Positions 1-8,778 of a stretch of 64,000 nt of DNA are shown in pieces (position 1 is the first letter of the stretch; every line of letters starts with the position of its first letter). A program made the translations under genes and the position numbers. Below the pieces are notes generated by a model. The model was not told where the DNA came from and did no database searches. It saw nothing but the letters and a program-made list of their open reading frames with translations. Source of the stretch: JBBATK01 sp044224515 (GTDB taxonomy: Bacteria; Bacteroidota; Ignavibacteria; Kapaibacteriales; NICIL-2); contig JBGAKH010000014.1 of assembly GCA_044224515.1 (NCBI GenBank), forward strand, positions 58,596 to 122,595. The letters run 5' to 3'.

Positions 1-160
1 AATCTGTTTCAGGGATCACTCCCGGAAACTTCGCAACGCACGAAGCCAATCGATCCTTATTCGCGTCACACACGGTAACACTGCCGATTTCTTTGTTTGC
101 GAGAAGATTACGAACGAGGTTAGGACCCCAATAGCCTAGACCAATCACGGCAACATTCAT
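1..160 (-). CDS. Gfo/Idh/MocA-family oxidoreductase, N-terminal fragment
   Basis: The window edge cuts this gene, so only the first 53 codons are visible. They begin with a Rossmann dinucleotide-binding start, VIGLGYWGPNLVRN at residues 5-18, followed by an acidic residue after the second strand (VCDAN), which is the usual NAD(P)-binding layout. The GYWGPN variant is typical of the sugar-dehydrogenase branch of the Gfo/Idh/MocA family, for example UDP-N-acetylglucosamine(-uronate) 3-dehydrogenases used for surface polysaccharides. An AAGGAAG ribosome site lies a few bases before the ATG, which fixes the start. The exact substrate cannot be told from this fragment. The WlbB-like acyltransferase near 20 kb acts in the same kind of pathway, but it is not adjacent. 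Confidence 0.75.
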   Translation of the reverse strand, partial: MNVAVIGLGYWGPNLVRNLLANKEIGSVTVCDANKDRLASCVAKFPGVIPETD

Positions 161-414
161 GACTACTTCCTTGTAAAATGAATAGCGTTTGTCATAGTAG
201 TATCGTCGTGGAACGACGAACAGTTGAATACTCAGCGAGAATGATATCTCGAAGACTCATTCATCAAAGGACGTGCCAGTAATCGAAAGCTATGAATGTC
301 GCTGTCGGTAGGGTCGTGCTTGGAGCGGAAAGACAGTGTTTATGAGACGTTTCACCTATTGTAGGGCTCTGCTCTACACAGGCAACCAAGCTACGCTTGT
401 GGAGGTGTGGCTGT

Positions 415-1590
415 CTAGTTGGGAAGGCTACGAACGACTCGGAAGCCTATGCCGTAGTTCCGCAACTCGGGTTTCTTGTTAATTCTGCGTCCGGGTATTC
501 TAATATCAATAGTGCCGCTAAAAGCGTTGCCTCCGCGAGCAACCTTCATGCCGGCTAGGTTCTTCTCCGAATTCGCAGGGTCATCTGAGCCTGATCGCTG
601 ATAAAAGGTTCCATCGAACCAGTCCCAGGTCCATTCCGCAACATTTCCAACGATGTCGTACAGACCTAGGGAGTTTGGAGCTTTTAATCCACAAGGATGG
701 GTGCTTCCGCCCGAATTCAAACAATACCAAGCGATCTCATCAACAACGCCTTCCAAGGTGTCGCCACTGAGACACTCCGCAAAGGAGCGCTGTTCTGCTC
801 CGTTGTAAAAGTTGGTCGTGGTACCGGCACGTGCAAAGTACTCCCATTCCGCTTCCGTGGGTAGACGATAGCCATCGGCAGAGAAAAAGCATTGCACGGT
901 ATCACCGCGAATGGAGTAGGCAGGTGTGAAACCACTGCGAATGGATAAACGATTGCAAAAGTCAACAGCCTCATACCATGTAACCGATTCCGCCGGAAGG
1001 GAATCACCCTGAAACCATGCCGGACACGTTGACATGATGCTATTCCACTCTGCCTGGTTGAGTTCGTATTGAGAGACCAAGAGTGGCCGCGTAATGCGAA
1101 CGCTGTGCTGCGGCAGCTCGCTCGGATCGATCAATCTGTTTGATCCCATACTGAAGCTGCCCGCTGCCACTCGCACCATTTTAGGACTCGGAAAAGTGTC
1201 TCGGATATTCACAAGCAGTGTAGATCGTGCACGTTCAGTGTCGTCGTTAGCATCTAAGACGCGCAGCATTACTGCAAACAAACCGACGCTTGAAAAGCTA
1301 TGCCTCGCGACAGCAGAGTCACCGGATCGAACACGTGTGCCGTCGTCGAAAATCCACTCATATCGTACCGGTATCGTTAGTCGCGAGTGCGTGCCTTGAA
1401 ATCTGTACTCGACATTTGGCTTACCCTCGGTTCCACCATCAAGATTTGCGCTCAGTCGCAGAGATCGCACGTTGTGGAGCTCAACGGGATCCGTTATTGT
1501 ACAACTCATCATCGTCGCACAGAATAGTACTGTACTAAACACTCTAAGCATGCTGCGGAGTTGCTTCACATGTTGGGTGATGATGCGCAT
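415..1590 (-). CDS. PKD-domain lipoprotein with FGE-sulfatase (SUMF1) fold
   Basis: The protein is 391 aa from the chosen ATG. A hydrophobic segment ends in a lipobox-like MMSC, so it is probably a lipoprotein. A PKD-like beta-sandwich with WIFDDGT follows at about residues 60-130. The rest is a formylglycine-generating-enzyme-like domain: it opens with VRVAAGSFSMGS, continues with YRLPTEAEWEYFARAG and GLYDIVGNVAEWTWDWF, and ends with RNYGIGFRVVRS. The cysteine pair of true FGE enzymes is not seen; the matching stretch reads ARGGNAFSGTIDIRIPGRR. It is therefore more likely a structural or ligand-binding version than a sulfatase activator. The frame is open a further 51 codons upstream, but that part is not signal-like. 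A shorter start at 1551 would also leave a signal peptide. Confidence 0.8.
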   Translation of the reverse strand: MRIITQHVKQLRSMLRVFSTVLFCATMMSCTITDPVELHNVRSLRLSANLDGGTEGKPNVEYRFQGTHSRLTIPVRYEWIFDDGTRVRSGDSAVARHSFSSVGLFAVMLRVLDANDDTERARSTLLVNIRDTFPSPKMVRVAAGSFSMGSNRLIDPSELPQHSVRITRPLLVSQYELNQAEWNSIMSTCPAWFQGDSLPAESVTWYEAVDFCNRLSIRSGFTPAYSIRGDTVQCFFSADGYRLPTEAEWEYFARAGTTTNFYNGAEQRSFAECLSGDTLEGVVDEIAWYCLNSGGSTHPCGLKAPNSLGLYDIVGNVAEWTWDWFDGTFYQRSGSDDPANSEKNLAGMKVARGGNAFSGTIDIRIPGRRINKKPELRNYGIGFRVVRSLPN

Positions 1591-1962
1591 TGCACTACGG
1601 TACCGTTTACTAGATGACTTAAAAAGTTGCTTAGGCTCTCCACGTGTCTGCACAGGGATAAAGCTCGACCCTACCATCCAAAAATTACGATACGGCACGT
1701 CAACCACAGCGGGGAATTCGAGACAAGCTTTCGTGGTATACACGCGGCCATGAGCGACTACTTAAAACTGCGTCTTGCCATCGTGTTTCTCCTGGCTTAG
1801 AGGCTCTTCCTTGCATCCATTCTTCATGCCGAGTTGCGCAAGGTGAAAAAAAAGCACCGAGCGAAGCTCGGTGCTTGATAAAAAGACTCTGTTTGGACCT
1901 GCCCGGTACTGAGCAATTGATTGTGCGCCGTATCACGCAAAGGAACGCACTCTATTCCTCTG
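1591..1962. other. Intergenic stretch with one terminator
   Basis: No convincing gene is visible. The stretch lies between the stop of the DUF1501 gene and the start of the FGE-fold lipoprotein, both on the minus strand. It holds the strong hairpin terminator at 1852-1876 and the T-tract element next to it. Open frames here read straight across that terminator and have no family features. Confidence 0.6.
1852..1876 (-). terminator. Rho-independent terminator of the DUF1800-DUF1501 operon
   Basis: An 11-bp perfect stem (1852-1862 with 1866-1876) closes a three-base loop. Read on the minus strand it is followed by eight or more T residues. It lies about 90 nt after the DUF1501 stop. Just before the hairpin on the same strand is the sequence AGAGTCTTTTTAT, which recurs beside several other hairpins in the window. 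Confidence 0.85.
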
Positions 1963-3603
1963 CTATCGTAGAACCGTAATTCCTTGTTCCAATACTTGTC
2001 TGCCGGCGCGAACGATGCAGAAGTAGCTGCCACTTTGTTCGATGGTGGCAGGGATCGAGTACTGTCCCGGCAGCAGCCAACCTTTGTGCACACTGAGAAC
2101 AGATTGACCCCTGGTGTTGAAGATGTCAATACGTATATCGGAAGCTTGCGCCAGTTCAAAGCTCAATGTGACCTCACCACTCGTGCTTGGGTTAGGACTG
2201 ACCCGAAGTGCTGAGTTACCCATGCCATCAAACACATCTTTGACACCTGTTTCGTGACGAATAATGACCTTCGAGGGAGATATAGTCTCATTGTCACGCA
2301 ATTGCAGAATGGAGCGCATGTCGTCTTCGCTGGTCATAAACCAGTTTTGTAGGACAGCCGCGTAGACAGTGCGGTAATCATTTTGATACACCACGTCACC
2401 GTCTTTATCGACGCCACTGAGATCCGGTGCATTGCCATAGCGAGAGGATTGCACATTGTATCCATCGCCAAACACAAACTGCACACCGGCTGCACCGTGA
2501 TCTGTACCACGTGAGCCGTTTTCATAAGGGCGACGTCCAAACTCTGAAACGGTCATTCCAACAACTCGCTTCGCGAACTGTTGTTGTTCTGCATCGTGCA
2601 TAAACATGGCGATACCGTTTGCCAGTTGAGCGAGAAGGGAAGGGTGCCCGCCTTGTGTGACATCGGGTGACTCTTGTTGTTGCACGTGAGTGTCGAAACC
2701 GCTCATGCTGAGCATGTACACTTTAGATTTCAACCCTCCGGAGATCAAGCGAGCCACGAGTCCAAGCTGCGCTGCCAGACCACTCTTGCCGTACGCAACT
2801 TTGTTTACTCCTTTGTTGTAAGCATCCAAAACAATCTGTGAGTATGAGTCGCTTTGTTTGGCGATAGAGCGAATAAAGTTGAACTCATCAGCGTAGGCCG
2901 TGCCGTCGTTGACAGGATCTTCATCCGGGCTCAGGCCTTGTCCAAGTTCAAAGAACTTTTGGGGATCGGTGAGCGCTATACCCATGTCGCCCTTCTTCGA
3001 TTGAAACAGCAACGACAAGCTTCCGCCAATCTGCACACATAGAGGATGTGCCGGCAGCGTATTCGGAAAATCGGGAAGCGCCTTCTCAAAATAACGGGCG
3101 ATCCATCCATCGTCGAGACGGACCGAGTCGTTTGCCGGATTGATTCCGGAGAGCCAGATATCAGTCGATCGGAAGTGGGATAGGTTCGGTTGTTCATAGC
3201 CCACATCTTGGATGACGGCAAGGCGACCACTCATCATGAGTTCTCCGAAGCCACCATTAGCGCCCGGTTTGCCGGTAGACGCTTGGTAGGCATTCTTAAC
3301 GAGTGATGGATGGAAGTACATATCTGTACTCAGGTACTGCCAAGCTTGATTGGGGGGCACGTTAATGGTCGGGCGAATCTTGTAATAGGTATCGTTGGCA
3401 ATTGGGATAACCGTGTTGAGGGCATCGTTGCCGCCAAAGAGTTGAATGACAATGAGGATGTTGTCGTTCGAATCCAACACGTCCGGCGCGAAGGAAAAAA
3501 TCGGAGAGTTTGCGCGAACGTTTATTCCTGCAATGAGTTGAGGTGTTGCAGCTGCCAGAGTAGTGGCAGCAACGCTGTGCTTAAGAAAACTGCGACGTTT
3601 CAT
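1963..3603 (-). CDS. DUF1501 protein with Tat-like signal and T9SS sorting domain
   Basis: This 546-aa protein has the DUF1501 pattern of the alkaline phosphatase/sulfatase-like superfamily: an early LIVIQLFGGNDALNT, SHFRSTDIW, a central SGFDTHVQQ, and VGMTVSEFGRRPYENGSRGTDHGAAG towards the C-terminal half. The N-terminus reads MKRRSFLKHS followed by an Ala-rich hydrophobic run, a good twin-arginine signal. The last 80 residues (SPNPSTSGEV through YFCIVRAGRQVLEQGITVLR) look like a type A T9SS sorting domain. It follows the DUF1800 gene by 51 nt on the same strand, the usual pairing of these two families. The molecular function of DUF1501 is not established. A surface-exposed metal-dependent hydrolase is an inference from the fold. 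Confidence 0.88.
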   Translation of the reverse strand: MKRRSFLKHSVAATTLAAATPQLIAGINVRANSPIFSFAPDVLDSNDNILIVIQLFGGNDALNTVIPIANDTYYKIRPTINVPPNQAWQYLSTDMYFHPSLVKNAYQASTGKPGANGGFGELMMSGRLAVIQDVGYEQPNLSHFRSTDIWLSGINPANDSVRLDDGWIARYFEKALPDFPNTLPAHPLCVQIGGSLSLLFQSKKGDMGIALTDPQKFFELGQGLSPDEDPVNDGTAYADEFNFIRSIAKQSDSYSQIVLDAYNKGVNKVAYGKSGLAAQLGLVARLISGGLKSKVYMLSMSGFDTHVQQQESPDVTQGGHPSLLAQLANGIAMFMHDAEQQQFAKRVVGMTVSEFGRRPYENGSRGTDHGAAGVQFVFGDGYNVQSSRYGNAPDLSGVDKDGDVVYQNDYRTVYAAVLQNWFMTSEDDMRSILQLRDNETISPSKVIIRHETGVKDVFDGMGNSALRVSPNPSTSGEVTLSFELAQASDIRIDIFNTRGQSVLSVHKGWLLPGQYSIPATIEQSGSYFCIVRAGRQVLEQGITVLR

Positions 3604-3654
3604 GGAATTTCTTTCGTAATTGTTTGTGTTCTTCTTCTGTGAGTGAGACCAAGC

Positions 3655-5250
3655 CTAGCACAAGTGAAAATCCGGTGCCTTGATCATGGCACTGAGAAGA
3701 GAGCGAATACGAACACCACAAGTAGCGGCATTGCTTACAATGCCATTCCACTCGTAGTCCTTTCCACCTGCCAAGAGCGTAGCGACGTACGCATCTTTGC
3801 GTTTTTGAACAATGTCTTTGGGTAAGAGGAAGGCACAGAGATTGTCAACAAACTTGTACACATCGTTGTTGTCAGCGATCTGCTGTACAAACTTCTGAAC
3901 ATCAGTGTCGCTCATTGATGTAATGATGTCACGTCCAAATTTTAAACGCAAAGGATAACTCTTTGTATTTACCCAATTGCGGTAGCCCGGCCATCCGGCC
4001 ACGTTCGGCGGATCCATGAGGTCCTGCTCCATCGTTCGCATACTTGCTTTGGTAACATCGGAGCTCGATGCGGTGTTTGTGGGAAGCGCGACACCAAGTT
4101 GACGTGCCAGGCCAACAGCAAACTCGGCGGGTGTTTTAATCTGCACTCCACGATTTGCAGCATCATAAAAATGAGCACTTGAAAGCAGGGCCCGAAGCAG
4201 AGGTTTTACATCATAGTTGTTCTGTTGGAAGATGCCACGCATTTCTGCAATCACAGCATCGTCGGAAGCACTCGGATTTGAATAGACGAAGTAGCGGTAA
4301 AGTTTGCGACTTATGAAGTTGGCAATGGCATCGCTACGATAGTTGAAGAGAATATTGATGATGCCGCGGACTTCTTCATTTCGTACTTGAAACTCGGTGT
4401 TGTCCGCGTCTGCACGAGCCGCTATTGTTTGCGCCATGAATTGCTTAGCCTGCACGTCGTGATCTTTGGGCTCAAAGAACGAATTGAATATCCCGTTCTT
4501 CGCGGGCGCATCTGAGAACACAGCCGCCTTCCAGCCCGTGAGAACGCGAGCTGCGTTCTTTACATCGCCTTCGGTATACTGTCCGATTCCGCACGAAAAG
4601 AGCTCCATCATCTCACGAGCATAATTCTCGTTGGCTGTTCCTTTCACATTGAGGACACCGCCGAGATAGAGCAACATTGCGCAATCGAGGCTAACAGTTT
4701 CCAGAAAGTTCTTGAAGTTGGACAGACGATTTTGACGCAGCATCACGTTTTGATGATACAAGGCTTGGGGTGGGATGAAGCCCTGATCATAGGTATACTC
4801 GCTCGTGAAGTGTCCGCTCCAAAAGAGTGTCAGTTTTTCACGAAGGACTCCGCTCTCGCTGCGCATTTGCTCAGCCCACCAAAGTTGGAGTTGGGCAAAA
4901 TTCGTATTCCACTTTCCTTCCAACGCCCCGCGCGAGATGATATCGAGGTATGCAGGGTTTTCGTCTGCGATGTCAACCCACGCCCCCGGTGTGGACGAGG
5001 CTGCTTCGTTTCCTGTACCCAGGATTGCGTCTGCTGCCTCAGTTGCCGATTTTCCAACCAGTGCCGTAGCGGCACTCATGGTTGGTGCAAAGCTCATTCG
5101 ACGCAATACGTGAAAGGCATCATTCAGTGTCAATGGCGTTGCATAGGCTTCCAAGCCGGAAGCGATATGCGCTCGTTCGGAACCTTCGGGCTGGTCGGCA
5201 CGAAAAGTGCTCCCCTGGGTGAGCAGGTTGAAGAAACTTCGACGGTGCAT
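3655..5250 (-). CDS. DUF1800 domain protein
   Basis: The protein is 531 aa and matches the DUF1800 family over most of its length: HVLRRMSFAPT near the start, then LTLFWSGHFTSEY, NYAREMMELFSCGIGQYTEGDVKNAARVLTGW in the middle, and DPPNVAGWPGYRNW near the C-terminus. Members are nearly always encoded beside a DUF1501 gene, as here, and the pair is presumed to work together, although no reaction is known. The N-terminus MHRRSFFNLL resembles a twin-arginine motif, but no clear hydrophobic core follows, so export is uncertain. An AGGAGG ribosome site sits 5 bases before the ATG and decides the start. No sorting domain is present, unlike its DUF1501 partner. Confidence 0.88.
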   Translation of the reverse strand: MHRRSFFNLLTQGSTFRADQPEGSERAHIASGLEAYATPLTLNDAFHVLRRMSFAPTMSAATALVGKSATEAADAILGTGNEAASSTPGAWVDIADENPAYLDIISRGALEGKWNTNFAQLQLWWAEQMRSESGVLREKLTLFWSGHFTSEYTYDQGFIPPQALYHQNVMLRQNRLSNFKNFLETVSLDCAMLLYLGGVLNVKGTANENYAREMMELFSCGIGQYTEGDVKNAARVLTGWKAAVFSDAPAKNGIFNSFFEPKDHDVQAKQFMAQTIAARADADNTEFQVRNEEVRGIINILFNYRSDAIANFISRKLYRYFVYSNPSASDDAVIAEMRGIFQQNNYDVKPLLRALLSSAHFYDAANRGVQIKTPAEFAVGLARQLGVALPTNTASSSDVTKASMRTMEQDLMDPPNVAGWPGYRNWVNTKSYPLRLKFGRDIITSMSDTDVQKFVQQIADNNDVYKFVDNLCAFLLPKDIVQKRKDAYVATLLAGGKDYEWNGIVSNAATCGVRIRSLLSAMIKAPDFHLC

Positions 5251-5274
5251 AAAACCTCCTAGTGATAATGGTTC

Positions 5275-5293
5275 ATGCAGCCTTCGGCTGCAT
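5275..5293. repeat. Eight-bp hairpin with TTC loop
   Basis: ATGCAGCC pairs with GGCTGCAT around a TTC loop, directly after the OmpA-gene stop and before the DUF1800 ribosome site. No T-run follows on either strand, so it is not a standard terminator. It resembles the core of the larger palindrome at 27229-27273. Confidence 0.6.
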
Positions 5294-5294
5294 G

Positions 5295-7331
5295 CTATGG
5301 CTTCGTAATTGGTGTTTGAACCACGATGGACACGGTCCGACAGTAATATCGTCCTTCAGGCAATGAGTTGTCGTACTTCAACTGCGATGCTCCAATGCCT
5401 TCGCATTTCTGTATACGAGCAGCTGCATTGAGTGTGAGCAAGAAGTTCTTGGCCTCATCCGCTCTACTCTGCGACAGAGTCTTATTATACTTTTGCTCAC
5501 CCAAACGATCGGTACTTCCTGTAATACTCACTTGCGAATTCTCCTTCATGGCATCCTTGATGAAGGTTTGCATCATGGTACGATTCGTCTGGTTGATATC
5601 GGAACGATCGAAGTCGAAAACGATGAGACTGAGTCGGCTGAGCTCAAATTGATTCAGTGACTTGACAATTGGAAAGCGACACGAGGCACTAACGGTCGAT
5701 CCATCGAGCTGCAAGACATCAAGACGTCCATCGACACTGTCCTGCGCTGCGATTTCACGTCCGATAGCTACCAACACGCTTGAGTCAACGCTGAATGGGA
5801 TGGTTGAAGGCAACGTACCGCCTCCCGACAATCGGGAAACCTGAGAGTTCTTTCGCATTGATGCGTCCCAGTTTTGCGCCTGTTCGGGACGCAGTGCTTT
5901 CACTGCAAACACTTGTTTAGACTGAACCGGAGTGTATTCCATAAATCGGGCGTGAACCACGGGCGCTAACAACGCAGACTCACTTGATTGGAGTTCTACG
6001 CGACGATTCTCTTCCAAGCCTTCGAAATACTGCGGGTTCGACGCCAACTGCGGTATGTCCTGAACTGAAGTCCGAAGTCGCGACTCATCGATATTCCAGA
6101 TCGACGTCAAGTAGTTCTTTACCGAGGCTGCTCGTGCTTCGGCAAGAACGCGACGCTGACCTAGGTTGTTAAGCTCACGACCATCACTGGTCCCAATGAT
6201 ATTCAGCGTTGCATCGGGGTGTTCAAGCATACGCTTGGCAATGATATCCAATACGTGGTAGTAAATCGCCAGGGTGTTTTTCACAAGTTTCTTCTCATGA
6301 AACTGCGTAGGGTCAACCGCAGCCAGATAGCGTTCTCGGAGAACACTTGAGCTGCTGTCGAAGAAGATATATGGTAGCAACGGATAGGTTTCGGTTACTA
6401 CGGTTTCTTGGACTTCCAATGGATTTGTCTGGAACGCTTCAATGATCAGCGGTTTAGGTGCAGCACTTACAACCGGCGTGGGTTCTGTTTTCACAGGTGG
6501 AGGTGGCTCGGGCGCCGGCGGCTTCGGCTCGTCTTCAACAGCTCCATAGCGAATATTGACGGCTGCATAAAACGAAGACACACGCCAATCTTGGTCGCTC
6601 AATACCGAGTTGAGACCACGGCGGTAGCCCGCTTCGACGTCGAAAAAAGTCGAGCGACTGAGTTGCAATTCGTAGCCCACGGCGGCATTGATTCCGAATG
6701 CTGTTCCGGCTTCGATGAGTGTTCCGGTGCTGATGATGTGCTTGAGTGTTCCATCAGGAAACAGACGTGTCCTCGGTTGAATAACTTCTTCCGTTTGTTC
6801 GTAGCGGGTGCCGAAAATAGGGTCACCGGCATCGGCGGAAGCTCGCACATACATTGGAATGTCCAAACCAATGGCCTCAAAGGGATTCAGGCGCACGCCT
6901 AGGTCGATGCTAAGATAGCGCAGACTTGCGGTGAAGACGTTTTCTCGGATATAGGGTACATCATATCCCAGCTGATCATCGTAGGCGCGCAATCCGTTGT
7001 CGCTTTGCATAGTCAGCGTTGCCGGACGTTCTGAAAACAGCAGGCGAGCAGAGGCCTGGAAATAGGGCAGAATCGGATACTCGTAGGTCAAGCCGGCGAA
7101 CAAACCAAGCGCATCACCGTTGCTGAATTGTCCACACACGGAAGAACCGGGATACACATCCAGGGTCGTCTTATTTGATAAGAGATGCATTCCGGCGATT
7201 ACGCCATAGTAGTTTTCCGGACCACGTGTCGACGGTGTTTCTACATCTTGTGCGCACAGAATAGTCGTCTGAATGAGCAGCACAAGTACGCTAAGATAAC
7301 TTAAGCTATGAAGGAGAACTCTGCGCGTCAT
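5295..7331 (-). CDS. OmpA-family protein: N-terminal barrel, Pro-rich linker, two OmpA-like modules
   Basis: The protein is 678 aa. A signal peptide (about residues 1-28) ends near LCAQ. Residues about 40-265 look like an outer-membrane beta-barrel: alternating polar and aromatic strands, YYGVIAGMHL at the start, FYAAVNIRYG at the end. A proline-rich linker with PPAPEPPPP follows. Two OmpA-type peptidoglycan-binding regions come next: one with NIIGTSDGRELNNLGQRRVL and RAASVKNYL, and one near the C-terminus with SITGSTDRLGEQKYNKTLSQ and RADEAKNFLL. Having two such modules is unusual. The gene is a clear paralogue of the one at 41152-43203; both end in a similar LPEGR(F/Y)Y motif. It probably anchors the outer membrane to peptidoglycan. 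It stands upstream of the DUF1800-DUF1501 pair on the same strand. Confidence 0.88.
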   Translation of the reverse strand: MTRRVLLHSLSYLSVLVLLIQTTILCAQDVETPSTRGPENYYGVIAGMHLLSNKTTLDVYPGSSVCGQFSNGDALGLFAGLTYEYPILPYFQASARLLFSERPATLTMQSDNGLRAYDDQLGYDVPYIRENVFTASLRYLSIDLGVRLNPFEAIGLDIPMYVRASADAGDPIFGTRYEQTEEVIQPRTRLFPDGTLKHIISTGTLIEAGTAFGINAAVGYELQLSRSTFFDVEAGYRRGLNSVLSDQDWRVSSFYAAVNIRYGAVEDEPKPPAPEPPPPVKTEPTPVVSAAPKPLIIEAFQTNPLEVQETVVTETYPLLPYIFFDSSSSVLRERYLAAVDPTQFHEKKLVKNTLAIYYHVLDIIAKRMLEHPDATLNIIGTSDGRELNNLGQRRVLAEARAASVKNYLTSIWNIDESRLRTSVQDIPQLASNPQYFEGLEENRRVELQSSESALLAPVVHARFMEYTPVQSKQVFAVKALRPEQAQNWDASMRKNSQVSRLSGGGTLPSTIPFSVDSSVLVAIGREIAAQDSVDGRLDVLQLDGSTVSASCRFPIVKSLNQFELSRLSLIVFDFDRSDINQTNRTMMQTFIKDAMKENSQVSITGSTDRLGEQKYNKTLSQSRADEAKNFLLTLNAAARIQKCEGIGASQLKYDNSLPEGRYYCRTVSIVVQTPITKP

Positions 7332-7969
7332 TCGTGTGGAGGTGGAAACTCGGTGAAGGTGAAAGCGCTCTGCTGCTGAATAGTCGTTATCGAGTGAGAC
7401 CGCTGGTTGAAATATAGGTACTACAAGCGGTTTTCTCCAGCTATTTTTGATATGCAGATCAAATTGTTTTGAATGCGTAAGACAGACTCCGTCAAGTAGC
7501 TAAGACAGTGTCTGACCTAGGACCGTCAAGCCACGTCTACGTGTCTTTTTCAGCCTTCGTGAAAGCCCCTGCGCTACGAGCAATCACACGCTTAGTCGGG
7601 GGCTTCAATCGTAGGTAGAGCTCGTCTTAGGATCGAAGCGGCAGGCTCGTTTTCCCCAACTTTATGAACGGCGCTTATGCTGCCGGCCATCGAAGTGACA
7701 GGACTGCTCGATCTGCAGACTGACGCAGACTCAATGATCTTGATTCATGCTTAAGAGAAACGTCGGTTCTTGACTCGGAGTCTTTTGAGCGCGACCTGTA
7801 CGTATGGAGTCTCTACAACGTTGTTCTGCACCAATCCGCAGAGTAACACGTTTCGATGCCAAGTGTGAGGGAAGCGTGTCTGTTACATTGTAGTACACAA
7901 CGGAGCCGTCAACTCAACTCCATATAGCATTGCAGAGCGGACGCAAACGATTCACCACTTAGACTACCT
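7332..7969. other. Intergenic region between divergent genes, no gene seen
   Basis: These 638 bases separate the divergent OmpA (minus) and SDR (plus) genes. Neither strand shows a convincing coding stretch. A loose inverted repeat of GAAGCCCC type occurs around 7560-7610, with a loop of about 26 nt. No full TTG/TAnnTTTG promoter was found on either strand, though both flanking genes should start here. Confidence 0.5.
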
Positions 7970-8701
7970 ATGAACATAGCACTTGTGACCGGAGCCAATA
8001 AGGGTATTGGACTACAGCTTTCGCGAGAATTGGGACAGCGATCCTTTCATGTTTTGATGGGGGCACGTGATAAAGGACGTGGAATGAGCGCTGCACAAGA
8101 GCTAAGGGATGAAAGTTTGTCCGTTGAATTTGTTGAGCTCGACATGGAACAGCCGGCACATTTTCGTCGTGTAACCTCTCTCATCGCTGAACGTTTTGGC
8201 AAACTCGATGTGCTCATCAACAATGCGGGTGTGCAGATTGAATCTGATGAGTGGAACGTAAACACCTGCACGGATATCTCGATGGAAGTGCTTCGTCGGA
8301 CCATGGATATCAACTTCTTTGGTATGGTTGAACTCACACAACAGCTTTTACCCTTGCTCAAAGCCGCTCCTGCGGCACGCATCGTCAATGTGAGTAGTAT
8401 TCTTGGCTCACTCCGTATGCAGGCAACCCCGGGTTCCAATACGTGGTCCACAAAAACATTTGCGTACAACACGTCCAAAGCGGCTGTTAACAGCTTCACG
8501 ATTCATCTGGCGCATGCCTTGCGCGACACCGCAATCAAGGTGAATTCAGCACATCCGGGCTGGGTTAAAACCGATATGGGAGGTAAGGGCGCAAGTTTAA
8601 GTCTCGAAAAAGGTGCATACACACCCTTAAAACTCGCCTTGATTGATGAGACCGGTCCCACGGGCAGCTACATGTTCGAAGATAAAATCTTAGACTGGTA
8701 G
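7970..8701 (+). CDS. Short-chain dehydrogenase/reductase, carbonyl-reductase-like
   Basis: This 243-aa protein is a classical SDR. The cofactor motif TGANKGIG is at residues 7-14, NNAG at 84-87, the structural Asn in MDINFFG at 114, catalytic Ser in VSS at 142-143, and YNTSK at 166-170 giving Tyr166 and Lys170. HPGWVKTDMGG after the active site is typical of the carbonyl reductase-like branch. It would reduce or oxidise a carbonyl/alcohol with NAD(P)H in the cytoplasm; Arg33 after the second strand hints at NADPH, which is inference. It stands alone and ends just before the MsrB gene. The substrate is unknown. Confidence 0.88.
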   Translation: MNIALVTGANKGIGLQLSRELGQRSFHVLMGARDKGRGMSAAQELRDESLSVEFVELDMEQPAHFRRVTSLIAERFGKLDVLINNAGVQIESDEWNVNTCTDISMEVLRRTMDINFFGMVELTQQLLPLLKAAPAARIVNVSSILGSLRMQATPGSNTWSTKTFAYNTSKAAVNSFTIHLAHALRDTAIKVNSAHPGWVKTDMGGKGASLSLEKGAYTPLKLALIDETGPTGSYMFEDKILDW

Positions 8702-8778
8702 ATTCGTTGTATGTGCATGTGCGCGCTTCATGCATAGTAAACGGCAAGAGAAGCACTACTGAAACGGCGTTTCGGGTT

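Noticed and set aside
1700..1936. 78-codon minus-strand frame after the DUF1501 gene
   Set aside because: It reads straight through the strong terminator at 1852-1876.
6408..6902. 164-codon plus-strand frame opposite the OmpA gene
   Set aside because: Antisense shadow without signal, domain or ribosome site.
8047..8499. 150-codon minus-strand frame opposite the SDR gene
   Set aside because: The SDR frame carries all catalytic motifs; the opposite frame is a by-product.
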